NCBI RefSeq assembly: GCF_937959485.1
Contig: NZ_CALGPY010000002.1
Location: forward strand, 1 to 63,973
Direction of reading: 5' to 3'
Source of the DNA: an uncultured Campylobacter sp.
GTDB lineage: Bacteria; Campylobacterota; Campylobacteria; Campylobacterales; Campylobacteraceae
DNA: 63,973 bases
The notes under the pieces were generated by a model. It saw nothing but the letters and a program-made list of their open reading frames with translations, was not told where the DNA came from and did no database searches. Below are positions 9,074-17,870 of this stretch, in pieces. Within the stretch, counting starts at the first letter, position 1, and every line of letters starts with the position of its first letter. The translations under genes and the position numbers were made by a program.

Positions 9074-10705
9074 ATGGAGCTTGTTATAGAGCTATTTCTT
9101 GCGATCACGGCGCTTGCGATAGTGCTAAATATCGTCTTTAAAATTTTTGAAATTCCCACCATCATCGGCTATATCGTCGCGGGCGTGTGCTTTTCGCAGA
9201 TCTATAGCTTAAGCAGTGTCGAAAACGCCCATATGTCTGAGCTGGCGGAATTTGGCATCGTCTTTTTGATGTTTACCATCGGGCTTGAGTTTAGCTTCCA
9301 TCACCTGATGAGTATGAAAAAGGACGTGTTTTTTAATGGCATACTCCAAGTACTCGGCACCGGTATTATTCTAGCGCTCATCATCGATCAAGCTTTCGGC
9401 GGAAACATAAAAACGGTGATGATTATCGGGCTTGCGCTCGCGCTTAGTTCTACGGCGATCGTGCTAAAAACGCTCAACGAAACAGGCGAAATCAACCAAA
9501 ACTACGGGCGCAAGGTGCTTGGGATCCTGCTCTTTCAAGACCTCGCTGTCATTCCCATTTTACTGATGTTTGACATATTCGGCTCGACTGACAATACCCC
9601 CGTGAACTATCTAATCTTAAAAACCGCCGTAAGCGCCGCCATAGTGGTAGTGATCCTTTTCGTGCTCGGTAAATTTGCTTTTAACCGCTTCCTCTACTAC
9701 GTCGTAAGGACAAATTCTAAAGAAATTTTCATCGCGACCATCCTTTTTACCGTCGTGGGGGCTAGCTTTTTGGCGCATGTTTTTGGCTTTTCATACACGC
9801 TGGGCGCATTCATCGCGGGTATGCTCATCGCAGAAACCGAGTATAAACACGAGATAGAGGCCGATCTGACACCGTTTCGAGACATACTGCTGGGACTTTT
9901 TTTTATCACGATTGGCATGCAGATAAATTTTGAAGTCATCGTCTCGCACTATGGGCTAATCCTGCTCGCTATTATCGTTATAATGGCGCTTAAAACGGTA
10001 GTGATTTACGCGATCTTATTTCTCTCGACCGGCAAAAGGATAGCGCTAAAAGCGGCGCTATCGCTATGCCAGATAGGTGAGTTTGCGCTTGCGATCTTTT
10101 CGCTACTGATGAGCCGCGATATGCTAAGTAAGGAAAACGGGCAAATTTTAATTACAGTCGTAACCGCGACTATGATTTTAACGCCGTTTATTCTTAAGAA
10201 TTTAAACAAAATCGCCAACCGTTTCGAGTCCAAGGTCGAAAAGCTCGAGGATGAGGAGCATAAAACTCAAATCCCGCCGATGAAAAATCACATCATTGTA
10301 GCAGGCTACGGCAGGATAGGGCAGGAGGTGGTGTTGCGCCTTAAAGATCAGGGGCTGCTATACGTAGTCGCCGAGAGCGATTTAGAGCTTGTGGATCTGG
10401 GCAAATCGCGCGGAGAGAACATATACTTTGTAAATATAATGCAAAAAACTGCGATCGACGAGCTACATGCGCGCGATGCGTCGGTCATCATCCTAACGAT
10501 CGCAAATCAGCAAAAGCTCGACATCGTCGCTAAGATGCTAAACGGCTCTAATTTAAAAGCAAATATCATAGTGATGCATACGGGCGCCGATCCGCAAAGC
10601 GAGCTGCAGAGCGAATACGGCGAAAATTTTATCTTTGTAAAAAAGGAGAGAGTAGTAGCCAATGCGCTTTTACAAGAGGCGCTGAAATGCAAGCTAACGC
10701 AGTAG
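9074..10705 (+). CDS. kefB: CPA2-family K+/H+ antiporter with RCK domain (KefB type)
   Basis: Exchanges monovalent cations for protons across the inner membrane. The 543 residues hold 12 or so membrane helices (about 1-385). These include the conserved GLEFSF region, the LALSSTAIVLK segment and the QDLAVIP motif of CPA2 exchangers. A cytosolic Rossmann-type RCK_N/TrkA_N domain follows (about 405-540), starting HIIVAGYGRIGQEVV, which senses nucleotide or redox ligands. It has its own promoter but sits next to hspR, as I recall for the C. jejuni kefB homologue. The exact cation is not visible from sequence. Confidence 0.9.
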   Translation: MELVIELFLAITALAIVLNIVFKIFEIPTIIGYIVAGVCFSQIYSLSSVENAHMSELAEFGIVFLMFTIGLEFSFHHLMSMKKDVFFNGILQVLGTGIILALIIDQAFGGNIKTVMIIGLALALSSTAIVLKTLNETGEINQNYGRKVLGILLFQDLAVIPILLMFDIFGSTDNTPVNYLILKTAVSAAIVVVILFVLGKFAFNRFLYYVVRTNSKEIFIATILFTVVGASFLAHVFGFSYTLGAFIAGMLIAETEYKHEIEADLTPFRDILLGLFFITIGMQINFEVIVSHYGLILLAIIVIMALKTVVIYAILFLSTGKRIALKAALSLCQIGEFALAIFSLLMSRDMLSKENGQILITVVTATMILTPFILKNLNKIANRFESKVEKLEDEEHKTQIPPMKNHIIVAGYGRIGQEVVLRLKDQGLLYVVAESDLELVDLGKSRGENIYFVNIMQKTAIDELHARDASVIILTIANQQKLDIVAKMLNGSNLKANIIVMHTGADPQSELQSEYGENFIFVKKERVVANALLQEALKCKLTQ

Positions 10706-10998
10706 CCTTGAGCGTTTAAGATCAAATTTAAACGCATTTGCTATGTCTAAAATATCCACGCTTCTTTATTCTTGCTTCTACATTCGGCTAATTTGAAGCG
10801 TTTTAATGAACGCAGATAATAGATATATTTAAAGATGGTGGGCTTGCAAATTTAAAGACTCAAAGTGCTCTGCTTTGGATTGATTTAAATTCTAAATTTA
10901 AGCTGTCATTCCACAGCAAAGGGATACTCCGACAAGGAGCTGATGAAATATATTTGAGCGATAAAGTTATTTAAAAATTCGTTTAAATTTTACTAATT

Positions 10999-12111
10999 TC
11001 ACTCTTTTATCTCTTTATAAACGCTTAAGTTGCGTGCTAGGCAAACAAGGGTAGTAATAACGGACACAGGCGTCACTGCTAGAAGATAAAATAAGCCAAA
11101 AAATAGCCCTATATCGCTAGATTCACTACCGCCGCCGGCAAGCCATAACGCTATAGCCATAATGGGATAATACAAAACCAATGTCACAATCGCAAAATTT
11201 TCTATCGCGAAAATCGTATTGCTTTTTTCGGGATTTTCTACGAAAAGTTTGCTGTATCTGCGCTTTGAAAAGAAAAATATAATCGTGCAAACGGCGCTAA
11301 CTATAAACGCCCAGTGTAATTCGTACGAATCCGATAAAAATAAAATCAAAAAAACCGTTGTCGCAAAACTCACGAAAGCAAATCTGATCAAACGGTGAAG
11401 TTGATATTTTTGCTTTAAATTTTTTGCAATTCGTGCTAGAGCTTTGCCGTACTCTAGCGCCTCCTCTTTTCTTTGGATAGATTCTGTTTCAAGGCTCGCG
11501 TCATTAAATTTTTGCTCAAATTTAGCGGCTTCATCTTGGGTAGCTTGCGCCTCGCCGTTTATTTTGTTAAAATTTTGCTCGCCAGAAATTTTATCAGCGA
11601 TGACTCCGCCGATTTTTGCTTGCGATTTTAGTGCCGGTAAATATACGGTCTCATCGGCGTCAAATTCCGGATTTGCGTTATATGTTATTATCGCCATCAA
11701 AATAGCGATAAAAATAGCGGGTATAATCTGACGCGTATCCCAGTCTATGTGATATTTTATCTGTAAATAAAATCCGATTAAAGCATAAAGGACGTAAAAT
11801 ATCGCAGCCACATGTATCCATATAAGCATAAAGGCTTTATCTGCATCACTAAATAAAAGCAGGGCATATTTTTTATACTTCAGCCTGTTTAGGCAGACGA
11901 GTATATTTATCGCAGATAGCGCGAGCATGCATAAAAACGACATTATGGGCGCATTATGTACAAACGTAAGAAACACGACGATATAAATCAGGAAGGTCAA
12001 AAGTGTCCCGAAAAGCAGATATCTACAAAAGCGAAATCTATCGTAGCTTTTTAAAATTTCTTGCGGAATTTGGCTGATGTCCGCGGGGATTTTGTCTTTT
12101 TGCGTTTGCAT
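10999..12111 (-). CDS. Hypothetical polytopic membrane protein
   Basis: 370 residues that I do not recognise. There are two blocks of membrane helices: about 30-160 (four helices) and about 240-365 (four helices). They are separated by a hydrophilic, helical segment (about 165-235) rich in Lys, Glu and Gln that may be a coiled coil. No catalytic motif stands out. It is monocistronic, facing kefB convergently across a 290-bp spacer in which I see no terminator. It sits at the left edge of the plastic region around the tRNA-like gene. Confidence 0.7.
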   Translation of the reverse strand: MQTQKDKIPADISQIPQEILKSYDRFRFCRYLLFGTLLTFLIYIVVFLTFVHNAPIMSFLCMLALSAINILVCLNRLKYKKYALLLFSDADKAFMLIWIHVAAIFYVLYALIGFYLQIKYHIDWDTRQIIPAIFIAILMAIITYNANPEFDADETVYLPALKSQAKIGGVIADKISGEQNFNKINGEAQATQDEAAKFEQKFNDASLETESIQRKEEALEYGKALARIAKNLKQKYQLHRLIRFAFVSFATTVFLILFLSDSYELHWAFIVSAVCTIIFFFSKRRYSKLFVENPEKSNTIFAIENFAIVTLVLYYPIMAIALWLAGGGSESSDIGLFFGLFYLLAVTPVSVITTLVCLARNLSVYKEIKE

Positions 12112-12376
12112 TTTACCGCCTTTCTCGGTTATTTTAGCTCAAATTTTGCTTTTTTACTCCGTAGCGTTTTAAATTTAATGAAGCGGGTTTTTTTGGCTTG
12201 CTTCTTTTTTGGCAGACAAGCGACCCCGATTTCTCATTAAATTTTTAAAAGCGAATACTTACCGGCTCTCGCAATTTAATCGATAAAATTTTTGGCAGGC
12301 TAAATTTACGCTTCATTTCTAGCTAAATTTAGCTTCAAAATTTATCTTGCTTCATTCATAAAATAAGGCAACCAAA

Positions 12377-12622
12377 CTAAGGCTCATCCGTTTTATCCAC
12401 TCGCACGAATGCCCAGTGCATAAATCCTTGCCTCGGTTTGTATTTGCCGCTGTTAAAATCAACCTTGCTTATAAATTCATTCGCATAGCTAGTTTTAACA
12501 AGCCATCGTTGAAGCTGGGCACCTTTTTGCTCCAATGCTCGGCAAATTTTTTGCCAAAGCAGAGCAAGTCTTGGGCTATTTTTGAAATTTGGCTTTGAAA
12601 AATGGGGCGAGCCGCCTAGCAT
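12377..12622 (-). pseudogene. Decayed, internally deleted copy of the methyltransferase at 14769
   Basis: The downstream half reads SYANEFISKVDF, then jumps to NSGKYKPRQGFMHWAFVRVDK. In the intact gene the matching pieces are SAYAREFIDKVDF (near residue 48) and NSGKYEPKRDFMHWAFVAVDK (near residue 246). The join falls on TAAAAT (12454-12459). The same hexamer occurs at both corresponding places in the intact gene (14852 and 15407), 555 bp apart, so an in-frame loss of 185 codons fits. Upstream, the homologous stretch FGKKFAEHWSKKVPSFNDGLLK lies in another frame, consistent with one base lost in an A-run. The N-terminal 25 codons of the apparent frame are therefore not native. Confidence 0.8.
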
Positions 12623-12701
12623 TCCCCGATGGATAATGAGTAAAAATATGCCGTTATCTTGGGACTAAAGCTATAAAAGCTAAACATTAAGCAAATCAAG
12701 A

Positions 12702-12707
12702 TATAAT
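12702..12707 (+). promoter_or_regulatory. -10 box of the tRNA-like gene
   Basis: TATAAT 15 bases before the first G of the tRNA-like sequence, a normal spacing for a Campylobacter tRNA promoter. Confidence 0.55.
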
Positions 12708-12722
12708 TTCGCCCGAAACCTA

Positions 12723-12805
12723 GGTAGATGTCCGAGCGGTTTAAGGAGCACGCCTGAAAAGCGTGTGCGGGGCAACTCACCGAGAGTTCGAATCTCTCCC
12801 CGCCA
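12723..12805 (+). tRNA. tRNA-Ser-like gene with GAA anticodon and poor acceptor pairing (possible pseudo-tRNA)
   Basis: Residues TGTCCGAGCGG...AAGGAGCACGCC and GTTCGAATC match the D arm and T arm of class II tRNA-Ser, and the gene ends GCCA (Ser-type discriminator G). The anticodon stem CACGC/GCGTG closes the loop CTGAAAA, so positions 34-36 read GAA (Phe) where Ser(GGA) would have GGA. After the T stem (GAGAG/CTCTC) only CCC precedes GCCA, so the 5' strand GGTAGAT has no partner, as if about four bases were lost. It has a promoter. It could be a decayed tRNA, an integration-damaged copy, or a noncanonical RNA. Confidence 0.6.
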
Positions 12806-12811
12806 TTTTTT
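12767..12811 (+). terminator. Terminator-like fold in the 3' half of the tRNA-like gene
   Basis: GCGGG (12767-12771) can pair with CCCGC (12799-12803), stacked on the T stem GAGAG/CTCTC. The fold is followed by CCA and T6 (12806-12811). This alternative competes with a tRNA cloverleaf and looks like an intrinsic terminator. Confidence 0.4.
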
Positions 12812-12847
12812 AAATCTATTAAATTTGCTTGGCCTTAAGGAGCAGAT

Positions 12848-13155
12848 ATGAAAATTTTGCTCTTAGGCGCTAGCGAAAGCCTTGGCGGCTACGTTATAGG
12901 CGCACTCCAAGCTTATACATAGACTCAGCCAAGATCATAGAAAACTAAGCTCTTGACTACACGCTGATACGTCCGCAGTGGTTTAGTGGCATTGATGAGA
13001 TAGACTACGAGGTCACGAGCTGGGCAAAAGGAGAGAAATTTAAAAACGAAAATGCCCAAATTTCAAGAAAATCTATCGCAAATTTGGTCAAAAGATGCCT
13101 GATCGATAGCTTTGGCACAAAAGATAGCCTAGGCAACAACAAAAAAGAAATTTAA
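12848..13155 (+). pseudogene. Broken NAD(P)-binding epimerase/reductase (SDR) gene
   Basis: The first 24 codons read MKILLLGASESLGGYV and on to ALQAYT, an N-terminal Rossmann strand and glycine loop, then stop at 12920. In a different frame the C-terminal part follows: SAKIIEN, a TAA where Ser is expected (12946), then ALDYTLIRPQWFSG and EIDYEV to a stop at 13153. The LDYTxIRPxWF block is typical of atypical-SDR NAD(P)H-binding proteins of the YwnB/NmrA kind. The central part is missing and the frames disagree, so the gene is dead. It ends nine bases before the antiporter and was probably its operon partner. Confidence 0.8.
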
Positions 13156-13164
13156 AGGACAAAA

Positions 13165-14739
13165 ATGATCGAACATTTACTGCTAGTTTTTGCACTGCTA
13201 GCTATCATCATCGCTTTAGTGATGGTCTCAAACCGCCTAAAGATCGCCTATCCAGTGCTATTAGTCCTTGGTGGACTTGTCATTAACTTCGTGCCAAATT
13301 TACCAAGTATCAAGATAGATCCTGAGCTTATTTTCATCATATTTTTGCCGCCACTTCTTTATGAGGCTGCGTGGGCAAACTCGCTAAAAGAGCTCTATAA
13401 ATGGCGCCGTACGATCGGCAGTTTCGCCTTTATCGTGGTTTTCATAAGCGCAGCAGCAGTTGCTTTGATAGCAAATTTAGTGATTCCCGGCTTCTCGCTC
13501 GCCCTTGGCTTTATGCTTGGCGCCATCGTCTCGCCACCAGATGCGGTGAGTACGGCTGCGATCCTTAAATTTGTAAAAACACCGCGCAGGATCAGCGCTA
13601 TTTTGGAGGGTGAGAGCCTTTTAAATGACGCCTCCTCGCTCATCATCTTTCGCTTCGCCGCAGTTGCGGTCACGACTGGGCAGTTTGTCTGGTACAAGGC
13701 CGCAACGACCTTTTTGTGGATGGTGGCTGGTGGCGTTTTAGTGGGTCTTGTAGTGGCACTTGCGGCTTATTTTTTACATAAAATTTTGCCAACTGATGAA
13801 AACAGCGACACGATAATGACGATCACGACGCCTTATATCATGTATATCTTGGCTGAGGAGCTTGGCGCTAGCGGCGTTTTAGCAGTGGTTTGTGGCGGAC
13901 TTTATCTCTCGACTAAAAGAAATGAAATTTTTACCGCTTCAACAAGGATCCACGCGATGCCAGTTTGGAACAACTTTATTTTCTTACTAAACGGCCTTGC
14001 ATTTACCATGATCGGCCTTGACCTGCCTGAAATTTTAGCAGGGCTAAAGCGTAGCGGCGTCTCGCTATTTGAGGCGATCTCTTACGGCGTTTTGGTCACT
14101 GCTGTACTCATCGTTATCCGCCTCATGGCATCTTATGGAGCCGTTTATATCACGATGTTTATGAAGCGCTATATCAGCGTGGCGGACGATCGCAACCCTG
14201 GCAAAGCCGCACCATTTATCGTCGGCTGGGCTGGCATGAGGGGCGTAGTCTCGCTGGCTGCAGCACTTTCTATCCCTGCCATGGCTGGTAGCGAGCCGTT
14301 TCCGCATAGAGACCTCATCTTGTTTATCACCTTTGTAGTTATCTTGCTAACGCTCGTAGTTCAGGGACTAACTCTGCCGCTACTCATAAAAAGTGTCAAA
14401 TTTCCAGACTTTAACGACCATATGCCAAATGAGCTTGCAAGGATCAAGATCATAAAGGCGCTTGCCGAGGCTTCGCTTAAATTTAAAAAAGAGAAATTTG
14501 TGGGCGATGAGAATTTTTTATTTCAAAAGTTTGAAGAGTTTTGGAATTTCGAGCTTGAGAGTAAAAAATTTGAGATCAGCGACGAGGCAAGACAGAGATA
14601 TTTTAAAATTTTAGAGGAGCAAAGAAAGGCGCTTTGTGAGCTAAACAAAGACCCAAAGATCGACGAAGAGGTCATTAGGACGTTTTTATATCACATCGAC
14701 CTTGAGGAGCAGAGGTGGCGGCCAAATAGCGAGCACTAA
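13165..14739 (+). CDS. CPA1-family Na+/H+ antiporter
   Basis: Exchanges Na+ or K+ for H+ at the inner membrane. The 524 residues contain about 12 helices (1-415) with the CPA1 hallmarks: the FLPPLLYEAAW segment, AIVSPPDAVSTAAI, and EGESLLNDASSL with the ion-binding Asn-Asp pair. A cytosolic helical tail (about 420-524) follows. AGGA precedes the ATG. Its codon choice differs from the neighbours: proline is mostly CCA where nearby genes favour CCG or CCC. With the dead epimerase upstream and the tRNA-like gene beside it, this suggests acquisition as a small segment. Confidence 0.9.
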   Translation: MIEHLLLVFALLAIIIALVMVSNRLKIAYPVLLVLGGLVINFVPNLPSIKIDPELIFIIFLPPLLYEAAWANSLKELYKWRRTIGSFAFIVVFISAAAVALIANLVIPGFSLALGFMLGAIVSPPDAVSTAAILKFVKTPRRISAILEGESLLNDASSLIIFRFAAVAVTTGQFVWYKAATTFLWMVAGGVLVGLVVALAAYFLHKILPTDENSDTIMTITTPYIMYILAEELGASGVLAVVCGGLYLSTKRNEIFTASTRIHAMPVWNNFIFLLNGLAFTMIGLDLPEILAGLKRSGVSLFEAISYGVLVTAVLIVIRLMASYGAVYITMFMKRYISVADDRNPGKAAPFIVGWAGMRGVVSLAAALSIPAMAGSEPFPHRDLILFITFVVILLTLVVQGLTLPLLIKSVKFPDFNDHMPNELARIKIIKALAEASLKFKKEKFVGDENFLFQKFEEFWNFELESKKFEISDEARQRYFKILEEQRKALCELNKDPKIDEEVIRTFLYHIDLEEQRWRPNSEH

Positions 14740-14768
14740 ATTTGCTCCATTTTGAAATTTATTAAGAG

Positions 14769-15584
14769 CTATAAATTTAGAGCTTGCGCCTTATCAACAG
14801 CTACAAATGCCCAGTGCATAAAATCCCGCTTTGGCTCGTATTTGCCGCTGTTAAAATACTCCGCCAGCCGCGCTTCCTCCGTTTCGCTTAGCTCGCCGCC
14901 AAGCCTCCAGCGCGTCTTTTGCACAAACTCCTCCGCACTTTTCGCTCCGCCGCCGTGACACCAGGCTTTGATATAGCTGAGGCTCGGCAGATAGCCCATT
15001 TGAAACAGGATGTTTAAAAGATAGACGAAGTCGGGCTTTTGTTCCACTTCGCGTCCTATCGCATCCAAAATTTCATCATCCACGAAGCTGTCGTCCACCT
15101 TAAAAGTGATGTAAAGCGCCTTTTTGGTCTTTGAAAGAAGCTTTTTAAGCGCGGCTTTTAGATCGTCCACCTCGAGGCAGCGTGAAGCAAAAACGAGATC
15201 GCACGCAGGCACGTCCGACCAGTCGTCCTCGAAGGCCTTTTGCGCAAATTTTGCGTTTTTTGCGCCGTAAGTTTGAGCATTCTCGCGGGCGAATTCCAGC
15301 ATTTTGGGCGAAAAGTCATAGCCGTAAATTTGATCCACCTTTTCCGACGCCAGTACGCTTAGCGCGCCCGCGCCGCATGCGAAATCAAGCAGCGTAGAAG
15401 CACCCGTAAAATCGACCTTGTCTATAAACTCGCGCGCGTAGGCGCTTTTCATCACGCCTTCGTTGAAGCTCGGCGCCTTTTTATCCCAATGCTCGGCCAG
15501 CTTTTTGCCGAATGAGCTTTTTGCCTTTTGCGCCTTATAAAGCGCGTCAAAGTCGATCTCATTGTAGTTTGAAGCTAAAATCAT
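14769..15584 (-). CDS. Class I SAM-dependent methyltransferase
   Basis: 271 residues with SAM-binding motif I at 64-78 (TLLDFACGAGALSVLA). Downstream strands GYDFSPKMLEFAREN and LVFASRCLEVDD fit motifs II to IV of a UbiE/COQ5-like methyltransferase. The C-terminal end (SGKYEPKRDFMHWAFVAVDK) is shared with the broken copy at 12377, and the two flank the tRNA-like gene and antiporter as direct repeats. The substrate is not visible. It is read alone, opposite to the antiporter. Confidence 0.88.
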   Translation of the reverse strand: MILASNYNEIDFDALYKAQKAKSSFGKKLAEHWDKKAPSFNEGVMKSAYAREFIDKVDFTGASTLLDFACGAGALSVLASEKVDQIYGYDFSPKMLEFARENAQTYGAKNAKFAQKAFEDDWSDVPACDLVFASRCLEVDDLKAALKKLLSKTKKALYITFKVDDSFVDDEILDAIGREVEQKPDFVYLLNILFQMGYLPSLSYIKAWCHGGGAKSAEEFVQKTRWRLGGELSETEEARLAEYFNSGKYEPKRDFMHWAFVAVDKAQALNL

Positions 15585-15872
15585 AATTATCCTTTCCTGA
15601 ATTTATCGGGCAGATCGCACCGTTTTTTCGTTAAATTTTAACGTAAATTTTCATATCGTACTCAAACTGTTTAAAATTTTAAACCGTCGAGCAAAAGCAG
15701 CGAGGCATACCCGCTTTTATAGGCTTTTCCTGCCTGCGATCCTTTAAATTTTCGCGATCCTTTAAATTTTCACCGAACGATCGCAGTTAAATTTTAAAAG
15801 TCCGCTCATAAATCAAAATTTTTAGTCTGTCGTCCGCGCTTGTTCGCTCCGCATTTAAATCACCGCTCAAAT

Positions 15873-16343
15873 TTATTGCAAAGCTCCCAGCCTGGCCGCT
15901 ATCACCTTTTGCATCGCTTGATTTTTCTTGTTTTTGGCTAAAATTTGCAGCCTCCTTTTGCCGATGCGTTTGTCGGCGGCCTTTAGGATATTCGCAAGCC
16001 CCCAATCATCGGCACCAAAGTGCTTTGCAAACAGCTCCTCTTTGGGCGTATCGATATATTCGCGGATAAGCTCGCCGATGTCGCTTATGTCGTTACCATA
16101 CGGATAAATTTTCGTTAGAGTGCCCTGTGCTAGGCTTTTTACGCCGCCGCTTTTTAGCACGAAATCCTTCGGGTAGTCAAAAATAATCTCGCCCGCAAGC
16201 GTGATAAAATATCGCGGCAAATCCGTGCTGCCGCGCCTGCTTTGCATCCTATAAACCGTGCAGTGGAGCTTAAAATCAATGCTTTCATCCACGAGCTCGT
16301 AAAGCCGTTTTTGAAGTTTGCTCCAGCGTTTCATTTTGCCCAC
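15873..16343 (-). CDS. Small hypothetical protein, possibly SF0329-family
   Basis: 156 residues, soluble and basic. The pattern (RWSKLQKRLYELVDESIDF at the start, then RRGSTDLPRYFITLAGEIIFDYP, and a later IREYIDTPKEEL) resembles SF0329-type proteins of unknown function as I remember them; I could not verify this. It is the last of three small minus-strand genes between the methyltransferase and the ABC stump. Some proteins of this kind sit beside polymorphic toxins as immunity factors, but no toxin is visible here. Confidence 0.6.
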   Translation of the reverse strand: MGKMKRWSKLQKRLYELVDESIDFKLHCTVYRMQSRRGSTDLPRYFITLAGEIIFDYPKDFVLKSGGVKSLAQGTLTKIYPYGNDISDIGELIREYIDTPKEELFAKHFGADDWGLANILKAADKRIGKRRLQILAKNKKNQAMQKVIAARLGALQ

Positions 16344-16468
16344 TTTTATCTATTTATCGCTTCTTGCGGTTCCGTGCGTAGCTTTTGCCGCCCTTTGCGA
16401 CGATCGCGCCTGAAAGCTCCGCGCCTTTTCTATTTTTTTGCAAATCCGCTTTGTAAAATTCTGCCGCG

Positions 16469-17002
16469 CTAAACGGTCTCCCAGAATCTCGGCTCCGTCT
16501 TGATCGCGCCTCTGTTTTTCTCGCGTAAAATTTGCAAAAATTCTTTAAAGCTCGGCGTAAAAATCGAAGCGGCGGGTGCAAATTTATACTCGCTCGCGCC
16601 GTCTTGCTCGGGTTTGTCCGCGCTGCCGCGTTCAAGTTCGCTCGCGCCGCCTGCAAAGCTGATCCGCCAAATCCTAGCATGATTTATCCGTATTTTTGTA
16701 ACTTCAAGCTCTAAAATTTGCTCAAATTTATACTTCGCCGAGAGCTTCTGTCCGTCAAAAACGTAGATGAAATTTTGATCGAACCAAAGGCTCTCGCACG
16801 AGATAAAAAACCGCTTCAGCCAGAACAAAAACGGTCGCACGGAGAGCCTTTTTACCGCGCCTGCTTCGCTTATCCCATCTATCGCGGCAAGCCGGTGTTG
16901 GTTAAGCTTGCGAGGGTTGCGGCAAAAGAGCGTCCAAATAATCCCGCCCAGAAGCAAGACGCTAAAAATTACGATTAAAATTTGAATTAAAGCTTCAGCC
17001 AT
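16469..17002 (-). CDS. Hypothetical membrane-anchored protein
   Basis: 177 residues that I do not recognise. One N-terminal membrane helix (about 5-27) and a second weaker hydrophobic stretch (RPFLFWLKRFFI) are followed by a soluble part with a strand-rich segment (WFDQNFIYVFDGQKL) and a helical end. Its start overlaps the end of the upstream gene by eight bases, so the two are probably translationally coupled. Confidence 0.6.
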   Translation of the reverse strand: MAEALIQILIVIFSVLLLGGIIWTLFCRNPRKLNQHRLAAIDGISEAGAVKRLSVRPFLFWLKRFFISCESLWFDQNFIYVFDGQKLSAKYKFEQILELEVTKIRINHARIWRISFAGGASELERGSADKPEQDGASEYKFAPAASIFTPSFKEFLQILREKNRGAIKTEPRFWETV

Positions 17003-17678
17003 TTAAAATTCTAAGTCCTTTTACAAATGCAAATTTCGCCTCCGTATCACTCCAAAATGAACTCCTGCCGAAATCCGCCTCCGCGCCGTTTGCAAGCTCC
17101 TCATAAAGCTTATAAAATCGCCCTTTGTAGATGCAATCGCTTAGGCAGACGTTAAAAAACGCCTCCGCCGCGTCCTTACCGCCGAAATAATATACAAAGT
17201 AGATCGGACACAGATCGAAGGCGCTTAGATTTTTGTTAAATTTAGCCCCGCGTTGCGTCATAAACTCCACCGCCTTTTGCTTGTCCTCAAAAAGCTCAAA
17301 AATAGGCAGCGCGTAATCCTTGATAGCCGCGCTAATCTCTTGCACGCTGGGCTCAAAGCTAGCGCCCGCGAGCTGCCAGTCGCGGAATTGCTTGCGCGGC
17401 GTGAGATAGCCCAGATATGATACGAAAACAAGGTCGGTCGAGTAGGACAGCTCCTCTTGCATAAGCTTTTTTAGGCGCTTGCAGTAGATCGCGACCTGCG
17501 GCAGGATGCTCACGCTGCCAGAGTAATTGCGCATGCTGGAGCTAAAATAAATCTCAAATAAAATCTCCTTGTCGCTTGCAAGCTTCGTTAGTTTTTGCCC
17601 CTTTTGCGTGGGCTTGAAGTCCGTAAAATTTGCCGCAATCTCATTGCAGCCGTTTAAAAATATCTCCCGCGGAGTCAT
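16995..17678 (-). CDS. Hypothetical soluble protein
   Basis: 227 residues, no signal peptide, no membrane helix. The beta-strand start (IAANFTDFKPTQKGQKL, then EILFEIYFSSSMRNYSGSV) and a helical C-terminal half recall DUF4304-like or immunity-like proteins, but I do not recognise the family with any confidence. It overlaps the next gene by eight bases, and the two form a small operon with the 156-residue protein about 125 bp further on. Confidence 0.6.
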   Translation of the reverse strand: MTPREIFLNGCNEIAANFTDFKPTQKGQKLTKLASDKEILFEIYFSSSMRNYSGSVSILPQVAIYCKRLKKLMQEELSYSTDLVFVSYLGYLTPRKQFRDWQLAGASFEPSVQEISAAIKDYALPIFELFEDKQKAVEFMTQRGAKFNKNLSAFDLCPIYFVYYFGGKDAAEAFFNVCLSDCIYKGRFYKLYEELANGAEADFGRSSFWSDTEAKFAFVKGLRILNG

Positions 17679-17870
17679 GATTTTCCTTTTAAATTTATCG
17701 TTTAAATTTAGACGTTTTGCTCGCTAGCAATTCGGTTTGCAGCTTACATTGCCGCAGCCGCGACCCACACAGCATTTTATAATGCGCGCCGTTTGCCGCC
17801 GAAAACCATATAATGCGCGCAATTTTACCCTAATTCGGCTAAATTTAACGGCGCTACGCGCCCGTAAAAT

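Noticed and set aside
12806..14768. Full integrative element with integrase at the tRNA-like gene
   Set aside because: No integrase, excisionase or duplicated tRNA end is visible; only two genes and remnants are present.
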